64,000 bases of DNA. Origin: Balanoglossus misakiensis (Eukaryota; Hemichordata). Both the position numbers and the translations under genes were made by a program. The notes under the pieces were generated by a model that did no database searches, was not told where the DNA came from, and saw only the letters and a list, made by a program, of their open reading frames with translations. The first letter of the stretch is position 1, and each line of letters opens with the position of its first letter. Location: NCBI GenBank assembly GCA_040954595.2, contig CM082576.2:5146001-5210000 (forward strand), in the 5' to 3' direction. Shown here piece after piece: positions 1 through 10,976 of the stretch.

Positions 1-210
1 TCAATTATCACCAAAATAGCATCTCTGTTCAGTGATTTTTCTGTGCAATGAAAACCTTTTTGCCCAGCACACCCCTAGTTTCTTGTAGAATGGTCTATCT
101 CATGATGTGGAACAATTGGAACGTTCCACTCCTAAGGTAATAATTAATTGGCAGGGTATTTCCAGTTAAAGATGTGTAAAACTTCCTGCTTGTCATTTGC
201 TGCAGATCTT
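1..210. other. CARS1 3' UTR / downstream flank
   Basis: Sequence beyond the CARS1 stop codon at the left edge. It should hold the 3' UTR on the minus strand. I see no AATAAA on that strand within these bases, so the cleavage site may lie outside the window or use a variant signal. Confidence 0.4.
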
Positions 211-3200
211 CTATTCCTGTCCCTTGTTTTGTTGTTGCAAGAATTCATTGTACGCCTTCTCCTGTTGTTCGTATTTCTTGGTCAGTTTCTTGATCTGGTT
301 GTTGCTGAGTGGTTCTCCAGATGCATCATGGGTAGGAATTCCCTTCAAATCAACAGAGAGAATAACATCAAAGTTTGTCGTGCAGGAGATCAACTTTGTG
401 ACGTTTTGTTTTGACAGTAGAAGAAACATTTTGGGCATCAATATAAGCTATATTTTACAATAGCAAGGTTCCTATACAAGAAACATTTCATTCATCAAAT
501 GTGTTACAAGGAGACAGGTTTGAGATTGGTCTGATTTTCAGTGGGCTAGATTTACAATATAGCCTGTACACTCTGAACAAGAGAGATTTAATACTCACCT
601 TTTCATCAAACTTGGAGTACTTGTCAGTGTCATTTCTGAATAAATCTTTTGGCGAGACACTCTGCAGGGCTGCCTTGGCAACCGATTTCTCCTCTTCCTT
701 TCTTCTCGCCTCATCTTTCTTCTGTTTCTTCTCATCAGATTGCTGAGATGCACAGAAACATGTTTGCATCATCAAAATTTCCGAATGATATCATGAATAA
801 TCAGAATTTTACTTCTCTTTCATATTTGCCTAAAAGCTTGGGTCAGTACGCTGCATTATTGAAAGCACACATATGATCTGCCCGGCCTACCTGTTTTGTG
901 AGCTCCTTCTCTCTTTGGAGCTGATCCTTGTCTGCAAGTTTAACAACTGTTTGTTGGCCTTCACTATCTTCAAGTCTAACACCCAAGTCAGGCAGGATCT
1001 CATCTCTGACCGTGTCACACAGTTCTAACAACTCCTTGTCTGTAGTGTGAAGAGGGAGAAGACACTCTTGTAAAATAAATGAGGTGACCGGATTATTTCC
1101 TTGAGATGATTTTTTTCTAATAAACTTAGAATGGAGTCCAGGACCATGCCTATTATACACAATCGCCTTATTCATTATAACAAGACGTTGATAGAGGGTA
1201 CACTTGAATATGGAATTGTGTGTCATGAAAGGGAAAGTGTACAAAAAATTAAATTAATTAAGAATATTGAAACGTAAACATACTTTGTTCCAGCATTGCT
1301 TTCTGTCTCACCGTGTCTCTGAAATCAGCAAATGCTTTGATGTAGGGCATCACTGTTTCTTCAAGCTGTGGTGACACGAAAATAAAATGTTGTTTATGAT
1401 AAAACACAGACTGTATTTTAATATTTTATCATAGCTAAAACAAACCTGAGCATCCAATTTAATACTGAAATTTTCAGTAATTTCAGTGAACATGAACACT
1501 GATTGAAAGCCATTCATGTTGAACTCACATTGACACTTTGTGCTCCAGAAGTAACGGGAAAGCCTATTGGGTCTTCTCCTTCGATGGCACCAAATGTCTG
1601 GAAGAAAATCAATCAGAATGCTGCTTACATGTCAGAAACAATAGGTGACAAACACTGCTCATTAGATGCCCTTGTGTCATTGCGTCTTGCACATAGGCAA
1701 ACGTGCAACAAACAGAATAATTGCCATGGTTAAATTATTTCAATGTTTAGAATCTGAAATAATCAGTAGCATTGGTAAATGACAGTGGTTGCATGTATCT
1801 GGTTGACTGCATTTTCAATATGGTTGAACTGAGCTACTGAAACCGAGATAGATTTTTTCACACTAGGAGATCATTGTCTTGTTCTCAACAAACTGTGTGG
1901 AGTGAACAATATTCTGACATACCTTGAGAATCTTTGTGATGTACTCAGCGATGTTTTGCAGGAGTCCGTTATTGGGACGTTCACCAGCTTTCTTCTTGTC
2001 CTGGATGTAGACGTTGCCGAGGGAGACCAGCTCCCTGATGTGGTCCAGTGCGGTCTTTGTGTCAATGGAGTCACACAGAGCCTTGTGAACATCAGCTTTC
2101 TTGGTTTGGAATCTTTGCGAGATAAAATTGACAGAGATGTAAAAAAAGATGTAAAACAAGGTCATGCACAAAAATACCAACACAACCTCTATCACCTTCC
2201 AGAAAGATTTTTTCCCCTAATAATAAATATTCAACTTCACGATACTCACTGTTGAGAGAGTTTTAGTTCTGCATCGTTCCATTTGATAAACTGATCGGTA
2301 CCAGTGGGAGTATTTCTCAAGATATCCTTCACCGACAGGAAGAACTCCTACATGTGAAGCAGAGAAAAATAATCACTCAACACCACACAGATTACAAAGA
2401 TGAATTCATCACTTGTTCTAGTTTCAAAATACATGAAGCAACATGTGGTATTTAGCTTGCCAATGTGAGATCTAGGACCATTTTGATTGCGAGATCCGGG
2501 ACCATATACAGATGTCCAAATTATCCCCTGTTTTATATCCACCCATACTCAAAGGATCCGTACTTACATTGAGTGTCTTTTCCACACGCACAGCAACCTC
2601 CATGGTTTTATCCGAGTAGTCCAGGGTGTCTTTCCAGGAGTGCAGCAAGAATGCAAATCTGAGCTGCCTGGCTGTGTTCTTCTGCAGGGCTTCTTTGATT
2701 GTGACAAAGTTCTTCAGGGACTTGGACATCTTGCATCCTTGTATGGTCAGGTGTCCGGAGTGGAGGAAGTATCTCACCCAGTGGTCATTGCCAAAGTGAG
2801 CCTTGGGGGAAATACAGACAGTTATAGAGGTCAGAATGGTTGGTGGGGGGGGGGGGATACATGAACAACTGGCAAGCGCCGCAATAGCTGAGTTGATAAG
2901 GTGTCTAGATAGAGTGGAAAAAACTGCAAAGATTGGCCATAACTAGATTATTATACTTTCATGCACATTCTCCCTTGTCAACTCACCTCTCCCTGTGCAA
3001 GTTCGTTGTCATGGTGAGGGAACTTGAGATCAACCCCACCAGTGTGGATATCCAGGGACTCACCGAGGATAGAGCTTGCCATGACAGAACACTCAATATG
3101 CCAACCTGGACGACCCTAAAAAATAAGATTAGTAGGGAACAATGAAACTCACACTGAAAATGCAAAATATTGAAATCATTTTTGTGTTGTAGATGTATAG

Positions 3201-6200
3201 CAGACTTGCAAATCCAATGGTGTGAGCTAAAATTTGCCACATGATGTCCTTGGTCTTGGCTCATAAGGATTGCTCACCTTAGTTTGTATGGGGATCAAAA
3301 ACAACATGCCATTGAAAACAACACGATTAACCAAATCATCAAGGTGGAATGGTTAAATAAAGAAAACCCACATAGTTATCACCATCTTTAATTCATAAAA
3401 GACGTAAAGTTTGGGTATAGATAGAGACAAATAATTTACCTTTCCCCAGGGAGAGTCCCATGCTGGTTCTCCCGGCTTGGACGCTTTCCACAGAGCAAAA
3501 TCCACCTGGGACTTCTTTTCATCCAACCTGTCCTGGGAAATACTGAGATCCCCCTCCCCTTCATGCAGGGCTTTGTAATCACCCACGGCCTCGGGCACCA
3601 ACTTGGCGTAGCTATGGTCGTCACTGCTGTCGAATGCTGACACTGAGAAATACACTGAACCATTGGACTCGTAGCTGCAAGAGACAAAGGTAGAAACAAT
3701 GATATTGTAATGCTGCTGATTCTCGGTTGCAGAACAGAACTTGTTTTGCCTATTTGATGCAATTATGTTGGTAAACAGACTGATTTCTACTACTTTTTCT
3801 CATCAATCAAATCTGTCATCTTTCGCCAATAAAATCTGTAATTGGTTAATGACTTTCTGTAATACACAAAAAATTCTGCTATCTGTGTAAACTTTACGAT
3901 GAAAGATTCATCGCTCCTCCGCTGGGGGAGCCTTTGAACGATGGAGCTTTCAGTCCATAAACATAAGTATGATTAAATCAGATTTGACTTTACTGAAGAG
4001 ACAAAAGTAACATGTAAATGACAATCTTACCCGAAACCATTATCCAATATCTTCTGCACAAACACTATGATTTCTGGCATGTATTCACTAACCCTAGTCA
4101 AAGCATCAGCTGGTAAGACCTAAAAGGGAAGATAGTTGAAGTGTTGATTCCTGTGATGATTGATAGTGTACTATGTCTCATGCACTTGTTGGAGTGCCCT
4201 TTATTGAGCCTCTAGCTTTCTATACTGGCATTCTTCCTGTATATAAAATATTTTGGATGTTTGCTTTCACTTTCCACATAATTTCTAGATGAAAGTTGAA
4301 ATATCGCAATTTCCGATGTGATAAATAAAATTCTGACTTACGTTCAGTGCTGCCATGTCACCATGGTAGTCAGCTTCCCAGTATTTGGGAAGTGATGAAA
4401 AAATGGAGTTGTCGGTGATTTCATGTCCATGATGCGTATCCAACCAGTCGGCCAGTGAGTCCTTGGCATCTTTGAGCAATACCTGAATGATTATGGTATA
4501 TTTCGTGAAAAACTAGTCCACATCAATGTTTTTATTTGATGTCATTTTTTTCATTTTCTCTGATAAAAAAACAGATCAAGTTCACAAGAAAGTAATACTT
4601 ATAACAGCGAGGACTGATTTCACAATGCCAATATTTAGAACCTGATTTTGCAAATCTTTTCTACTTAACAGAAAAAGATGCCTGTACCTTATCATCACAA
4701 TGAACACCATACCTGCATTTTCTCCTTGATTAATTCTTGATTATCAGACCCAGTTTTCTCCAAATCATCAAAGGCAGCTGTTATTTTCTTGACAATGTTT
4801 GACAACATGGTCTTCTTGTCTGGGTCAGTTTCTGCCTCCAATTTGGTTTCAGTTGCCTGGTGTGAAAAAATCATGAATTCTTTTCTGAGTTTTATGCTTA
4901 TGCACTACAGTTAAAAAATACATGAAGTGTAATTCCTCGTCAACAACACCTACATTCTCTTAGTTTGATTCACAATATACATGTACCATACAACAATATA
5001 TAAAGAAATGAAAACATATTTTCTCCTACCTGAACAGCTTGTTTGACATCTTTCAAAAGTACATCTGCCGACTTGATTTTTTCAGTGTACTGTTCCATCA
5101 GATAGTTTTGACGTGCTCGTTTGATAATCTTGTCATCAATGTCAGTGATGTTCATGACATACAGGATATCATAGTTGAAATAATCTTTCATCACTCGACG
5201 CAGAATATCAAGTGAAATATACGCTCTGAAATAAACAAATGCAGAATTTGAAATTACTTTCATGAAAGAAATATCGGTGATTCTGTGCTCCACACTGAGC
5301 TAAAATCAAACCTTATCAAGAAATTGAAACAGCCAGTGATTTGTAAAAACCTGGTTATGTTGAGCTCTCTACAGAAGTAATATCTGGTAAAATTGCATGC
5401 CAGCAATAATCATTGTAATAGTGTGATATTTTACCTTGCATGGCCCATGTGAGAGGCATCGTAGACTGTCGGGCCACAACTATACCACAACACTTGTTTG
5501 CCATTCTGTGGGGTAAATGGCTCCTTGCGTCTTGTCAAACTGTTATAAACTAGCAGCCTGGGCTGCTCACTGCCCTCTGGTGGTTGCCATGGTGGCTGTG
5601 TCCTCTTCTTAACCTCTGCAATATGACAGTTGACCTTAAGTTGACCTTCAAACCGATTAGCTTCTTTTCAATAGTGACATGAGATAATGAATGCTGCTCC
5701 TCTTTGCGTGGTCAATAATTGTCTATCAGGCTGTTTTATCTCTTAAATCAGTTGAATGGGGCTTGTAGCATGCAAAAAACAGGTGGATGCTGTTTTTTCA
5801 CTGGGTTTTTTGTTCACAAAAAGAGTGAACTCCCCCCCTTAAACTTAATGGTCTAACCCCGTTACTTTTTTCAATGGTTTGGCTGGATCTACATATTCTG
5901 GAAAGGGGAGACATGGCCGAAGAACACACTACGGTGATGTTGCGGAATGCAATTTTCATATATGGGACTTGGGTGGGATAATCTTTATCATGGGTACACC
6001 AACAAATTAAAGGAAAGTCCCTTCACACATGTAGAAGGGGACAGACAGACTATGAAGGCATTTTAAAAATCTTGTCATAGTTATTTACAAGGAAAAATCT
6101 TTAGTTTCATTTTCAGTTTGTAGATATCTTGCATACTGTGGTACGTCAACTCCTTGCCGAAAATCGCCTGAATTACATTTCTTATGAAAATCAGAGTCAC

Positions 6201-7231
6201 TGTACTGAAAATGAAACTGAAATCAGATATAAAAACAGACTGAGCTTAAATAAAAATGAAACTTCCAAAATGAGGGAAAACAACGTGAAACTGCCAAACA
6301 AGTTATCTCATGTATTGGTTTTACCAAAAATGGTCTGTACACATTTCTCTGGCAAATTGCAAGTAATTTGAAGAACCGAAAGAAATTTCACAGTCTTCCC
6401 CGACTTCAGTTTGAAAATGTGAAACTTTGGCAATGTTTGTCTAATGAATCTAAGAATGCAAGCCATTACATGGAAATCAGGATTCAATTGGAAATGACAC
6501 AAATTATGATGCCCCAAAATTGAGCACATTGAAATTTTCGAATGACTTGTTACATTTTTGCTACATGTATATCCTTCCCAAATCGATAAAAAAAATTAAA
6601 TCAAGATCGAGGACGTATTAAAAGAGCAAAATCAAAATCAGGCTGTTACCTTTGGTTGTCATCTCACAAAGCCAGTCAGTCCTTTGTCATATGAATTCAG
6701 ATTCAATCAGGTGTTTGTGAGAATGACAACCAAAGGTAACAGCCATGATTTGATTTTGCTCTTTTCAATACAGTCAACTGCTACCTAGTTTATATATACT
6801 TTTTATAGTATTCGGTCTGCTCTCATTGGCTGCGTCCAATTTAGGAATGAATTGTATTTTGACCCCCGGACTCAACTTCAAACTACACATAACTACGTGT
6901 AGTTTCACTTTTGGTTCAACAAGGAAGTAAAAGATCTTCACCAAGTGTTATGAAATTACAGGAGGGAAATCTTATTTCTTGTAATGTTTTCCGACTTAAT
7001 TGTTCACACATGCATTTCAGCTTCTAAGTACGAAAATGACCATTCAAACAGATATCAGTCACTTATCTACATGTATGAAAAATAGGCAATTGAAATGTCT
7101 GCGTAACCACAGTCCCTGTGATAGTGGGACTGTGGTGTAACACAGTGCCATTCAATAACTCTTCAAAGGAAAGGAAAAGAAACAAAATGACATCTTACCT
7201 TGAATTCCTGTCTTTGCGATTCTTCCCGCAT
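211..7231 (-). CDS. CARS1: Cysteinyl-tRNA synthetase, cytoplasmic (16 exons)
   Basis: Class I synthetase that attaches cysteine to tRNA-Cys in the cytosol. Exons in coding order: 7199-7231, 5435-5613, 5030-5225, 4713-4856, 4342-4482, 4031-4119, 3440-3674, 2987-3115, 2568-2801, 2250-2347, 1923-2112, 1529-1597, 1284-1365, 891-1039, 599-742, 211-342 (TAG at 211-213). They sum to 2244 nt, or 747 aa, against 748 in human, with all phases matching. Exon 2 carries the zinc cysteine in CGPTVYD and the HIGH-type motif HMGH. Exon 8 has further zinc ligands in HIECSV and FPHHDNE. Exon 9 has the KMSKS loop. The large insertion of animal enzymes and the Lys/Glu-rich C-terminal tail ending in a GIPTHD segment are both present. 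Only the 11-codon first exon is tentative: ATG at 7229-7231, strong AAG|GTAAG donor, joining in frame to an AGAG acceptor. The gene lies downstream of PRORP on the same strand. Confidence 0.97.
2845..2856 (+). repeat. Poly-G run, 12 bases
   Basis: An uninterrupted run of 12 G inside the CARS1 intron between exons 8 and 9. No function is evident. Such runs are prone to length polymorphism and sequencing error. Confidence 0.9.
6620..6765. repeat. Foldback inverted repeat, about 50-bp arms (MITE-like)
   Basis: The left arm (about 6620-6670) and right arm (about 6714-6765) are near-perfect reverse complements with only two or three single-base differences, around a loop of about 43 bases. Each arm contains the core GCTGTTACCTTTGGTTGTCA or its complement. 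The element sits in CARS1 intron 1 and has no coding capacity. It could be a small non-autonomous DNA transposon or a hairpin. I see no clear target-site duplication. Confidence 0.85.
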
Positions 7232-8158
7232 CAAAAATGGACACGAAACAGTTTCAAAACGGTGACAGATAATTACATCGGGTTGCTGATAAGAGCCTGC
7301 AGCTGTCAAAAACTGGCTGTGTTGCCTTGTCTAAAACAAATGTCTCAAACAAATCATCCCCTCCACGACAACCCTGAATTGGTACTTGTTTTTGCGTTTG
7401 CTTTATCAAGTTACTTGAGAAGGCATTTGTATAACATTTGCAAGCTATACTTTCATCTTGTATGTTTGATTTTTTTCTCTTTCGCTTTGATCAATAATGG
7501 TATATTTTGAGAGAACTTCATGACCCGCAGACCTTTGCATGCCTCTGCATACACACCATTTTTTAATGAGTGGTGTGGCGCATTCTTTTCTGTGGCAGTA
7601 CTTATAATAACAATTAAGTGCAGCAGGACAATGTAGTTGCATCACAGATGAAAATAACTTGGGTCAGTTTCTAAGTAGTGCGGTCCAGTTTCATTTTGCC
7701 AGCAACAACATGCAGTACATTTGTAATAAAGTATCGGGTTCACTGGGACAGGTATTTTTTCTTTCACTTTGTCATTGATGAATAATGGACCTTGTTGTGG
7801 AGGTTAAAAATGCCACACCCAGTCCATTGCAATTGGCCTGTTGGCCTACTGTTACCTGTTTGGTGACAGTAGGCAAAGAACTAAAACCTAACATTCATAT
7901 ATCGTCACAAAATAACACATCCACACTCACCTACTGACACATATAGGTACACACACTCATGAATGAAGGGATGGATGGATGGATGGACAGACAGACAGAA
8001 AGACAGATGGATGGACTAACACACAGTGATAATACTGGCTCTCCAGTGTGCAAAATACCTTTAAGTTTGCTGTAATGGTTAAAACTTTACACATTTGAAT
8101 TTTAATCCAAACACTTTGGCCAAACATGATCACTTTGAAATAAGGATAAAACAAAGTA
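7232..8158. other. Gap between PRORP's last visible exon and CARS1
   Basis: This should contain the remaining PRORP exons, its 3' UTR and the CARS1 promoter. I read the minus strand in all frames for the second half of the nuclease domain and found nothing resembling it. The stretch holds a 12-bp-arm hairpin with one mismatch (about 7845-7873), a GGAT/ACAG microsatellite and unrecognised open frames that look random. Confidence 0.5.
7970..8014 (+). repeat. (GGAT)n / (ACAG)n compound microsatellite
   Basis: Tandem GGAT units run into ACAG units and a second short GGAT block, between PRORP and CARS1. Confidence 0.85.
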
Positions 8159-8159
8159 C

Positions 8160-9730
8160 CTGCTCTGAGTTATTGACAAACGGATCAACGTGTGCCACAT
8201 TTAGACCATCGATGACGACATCATAGGGTTCACTCTCATCAACAAACTGTATAAATGCTTCCAGCTCTTCTGGTGAGGTCTTCAGAAATATATCTTTACA
8301 TTTTATCACCTGAAAGTACATTACAAGTATTACTGTTATTCACCTGAATAAGTCAACCTTATTTGTATGAATGATCATAAATTCTGTTTATGACTAATTA
8401 CCTTTTCCATGACTTCATCATGAATCATTTCAAACTCTTCATCAGACAGCACCAACTTTTCCAATTTGGTGCCACAGGTATCGCACCTTCCATCTTCATC
8501 AATGCCAGTGTAACCAGCCCTCCACTTCTCATTAGATTTACTGTTGAGAAAATATCAAATAACTTCAATTGTTTTTCAAAGTTCAGTATGGCTGCTAATA
8601 TTATAAAATGTGGCAACAGCTTTGGCTGAGACACCTTCCAATGTATGAAGACCAGCATAATCTCAACTTTTGAAACTAGCTTTTATTGAATTAAGCCAGT
8701 ATGCCTGGCCTACTTACCTTTTAAACCATGCTATCAACTCATACCCAACCTGCTTGGGTGGATAAATTAATTCTCTTCTCCAGTGTTGAATCAGTTCATG
8801 AACCATGCGTTCACTCCTCTGAATAACATTCCCATCATCAGTATAACAGCTGAAACTCCTGATTACAGCCATCATGGCTGCTTCATCCATCGTTACATTT
8901 TCTCTGATCATCTCTACGAGTAGTTTCTCCCCAAGTTCAAGGTGTCCATGTTTGAGGACAGTCACCAGGAGCTGACAGTAGTTCCTACTTGATGCTGCAT
9001 TGAGTGCCTTTAACTGTTCAAAGAACGCGATGCTTTGCTTCCACGAATCAGTTTTGCAGAATCCATCGATGAGAACACCGAGTGTTGCCGCCGGCAGTGT
9101 CGGATGCATTTCTTTAAGTGTTTCGTAAGTCTTGAACATCTCATCAAAATGATCATTCACAACACACAGAGACAGAAAATTGTGAAGAGCCCCCTCATCC
9201 ACTCTGATGCCCTTTTCCCCCATGAAGTTCAGCATAGACTTGGCTTTCTTTATATGCCCCAAGCTGACAAATTTCCCCATCATGCCGACAAAATAGCGTG
9301 GATTTCCTGTCCACCTCTCCTGCCACTCTGTCACAGAGAGATACCCATCTGGCTCATCATCGAAATTGACATAGTTCGGTTTCTTTGCAGATCTGGTGTT
9401 TACGTCATCTCTTTGTGGATTCAACACTGCTTTTGGAATAAGTCTGGGTTTTTTGTGATGTCCACCAGCTTGCCACTTTCTACTGCTCCAGTTGAGCTGC
9501 CTTTTGTCATTCTCTTCAGACTTTCTTTGAACGTAATTTACATTCCCAACTTTCTTCTGAAAAATATCTGATGATGTAGAAACTGTTCTTTGCTGTGACC
9601 AGGACACTTGTTGTAAGAAACACAGAACTGGTGATACCTTGGCTATTCTACAATGTCCAATTCTATATGGTACACTGTACTTCATTGGTTGCCATAAATG
9701 CAACAAATGTCTACCAAAGGTTGACATCAT
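8160..9730 (-). CDS. PRORP: Mitochondrial RNase P nuclease subunit, C-terminal part not found
   Basis: Protein-only RNase P subunit that cuts the 5' leader from mitochondrial pre-tRNAs. Exons: 8718-9730, 8402-8540, 8160-8309; 434 codons visible against about 583 in human. The N-terminus is Arg-rich and lacks acidic residues for its first 50 positions, with an RTVSTSS-like cleavage region, so a mitochondrial transit peptide is likely. PPR-type helical repeats span roughly residues 140-320, all in the large first coding exon. Exon 2 has the zinc-site pair CDTC. Exon 3 has DVVIDGLNVA, whose Asp418 is the first metal ligand of the NYN nuclease fold. The exon ends at a good GT donor (8159-8158), yet the exon or exons with the remaining catalytic aspartates and the second half of the zinc site are not in the 930 bp before CARS1. 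An acceptor just upstream of the start (about 9737) and a donor at 9956-9955 indicate a non-coding first exon near 9957-10020. Confidence 0.92.
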
Positions 9731-10347
9731 TTAAAACCTGGAAAACATATTAAAAAGCAGTTATTGATAACTTTGTCGGTTTTAAATTTTTGATCACAAA
9801 TAATATGTCATGTGTAGTAGCAACCTTCAGTGTTATACATAGCTAGCCTAATAAAAGCATATACTAGTGTATTAGTCCCATTATTTGAACTGAAAAATAT
9901 ACATTGTATGTGACTCTACGTCTTACTTAACATATTCAAAGGTAGCTGTATCTTACCGTTATCAAACAACTTTAGTGGTAAACAACGATGCACTTTCCCT
10001 CTTCACGCGATCACGGTTTCGGATCAAAACGCACGTGTAAATTGTAAACAGTAAGCTGCAGACGACGGGGTCAACCATTCACCTTTTACCTTTGACCTCG
10101 ATAGTCTGTCTTCTAGCATATGATTTGATTGGCCACTGTCATGGGAAGTCTGGCGAAATGGCCAATCACAGAGTAGTTTTCAACATTCTTTTCCCATAGT
10201 TCCATGTGAAATTGTACCGGAAATAAGCGTTTCAAATTGCTTATTTTTTGTGTACAGCGGCTGTGTGTTTTGTAACTCCGTTCGCAATCGAATTTCGAGT
10301 TGACTTGAGAAAATTCGAAGTCATGCTGTGTTTAAATTAGAACGACG
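9731..10347. promoter_or_regulatory. Bidirectional promoter, PRORP / PPP2R3C
   Basis: 617 bp separates the divergent start codons. It includes a PRORP 5' UTR intron (acceptor about 9737, donor 9956-9955) and a short non-coding exon. The region near 10000-10300 is richer in CpG than its flanks and contains a CACGTG E-box near 10032 and a CCAAT-type box (CCAATCACAG) near 10163. No TATA box is evident. The same head-to-head pair occurs in human (14q13), so the arrangement is ancient. The factor sites are only sequence matches. Confidence 0.75.
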
Positions 10348-10937
10348 ATGGACTGGGTTCAAAAATTAAAGCGCTACAACGAAAGAAAAGAAGGAGGAAG
10401 AGGTATGTTTTCATCACAATTTTTCGCCATCATTCCATAGCATGATCAATCAAGTTGCCTACTTTTCGTACATTTTTAGATTGCCAAGGTTGTCAGCAAC
10501 TATTTTTTTGCACGACTTTAGAGTATTAATCTTGCTATCCTAAAAGACGGGTACAGTACTTTCTTTGACGTGGTCATTCTATATCTTCTGAATTATTTCT
10601 CAAGACAAAATAGCAAGATTTTAAATGTGATGGAACGTGTTGGTACTTGCTAATGAAGTAACGTCTCCCGGTCTCTCGGACATGTCGGGTCCGTACTCAG
10701 TGTACCGTGATTATGGACGATTTACATGTAATGTTTTCACCTTTCACTAACAAACACGGTCTGACTTGACAGGTAGGCCAACTGAGAGCGAGATCAGAAC
10801 TGAAGAAACTGAAGAATTTAGCAAAATTTACAATGAATGTAAAGGACCAGTGAAGAGTAATCATCAAAGTTATTCTTCAATCCCTAGATTCTACTACAAG
10901 GTGCGTTCACAGCTTGTTGATGATATTACCCAGATGG

Positions 10938-10976
<39 letters not shown>

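Noticed and set aside
7118-7510. 130-codon plus-strand open frame
   Set aside because: It overlaps the CARS1 first exon antisense, has no recognisable domain and lacks splice or promoter context.
7445-7645. Minus-strand open frame as the missing PRORP C-terminus
   Set aside because: Its translation has none of the expected DD-rich nuclease motif or the conserved tail, and it overlaps an open frame on the other strand. Looks like chance.
9035-9571. 178-codon plus-strand open frame
   Set aside because: Exact antisense shadow of the large PRORP exon, with no conserved features.
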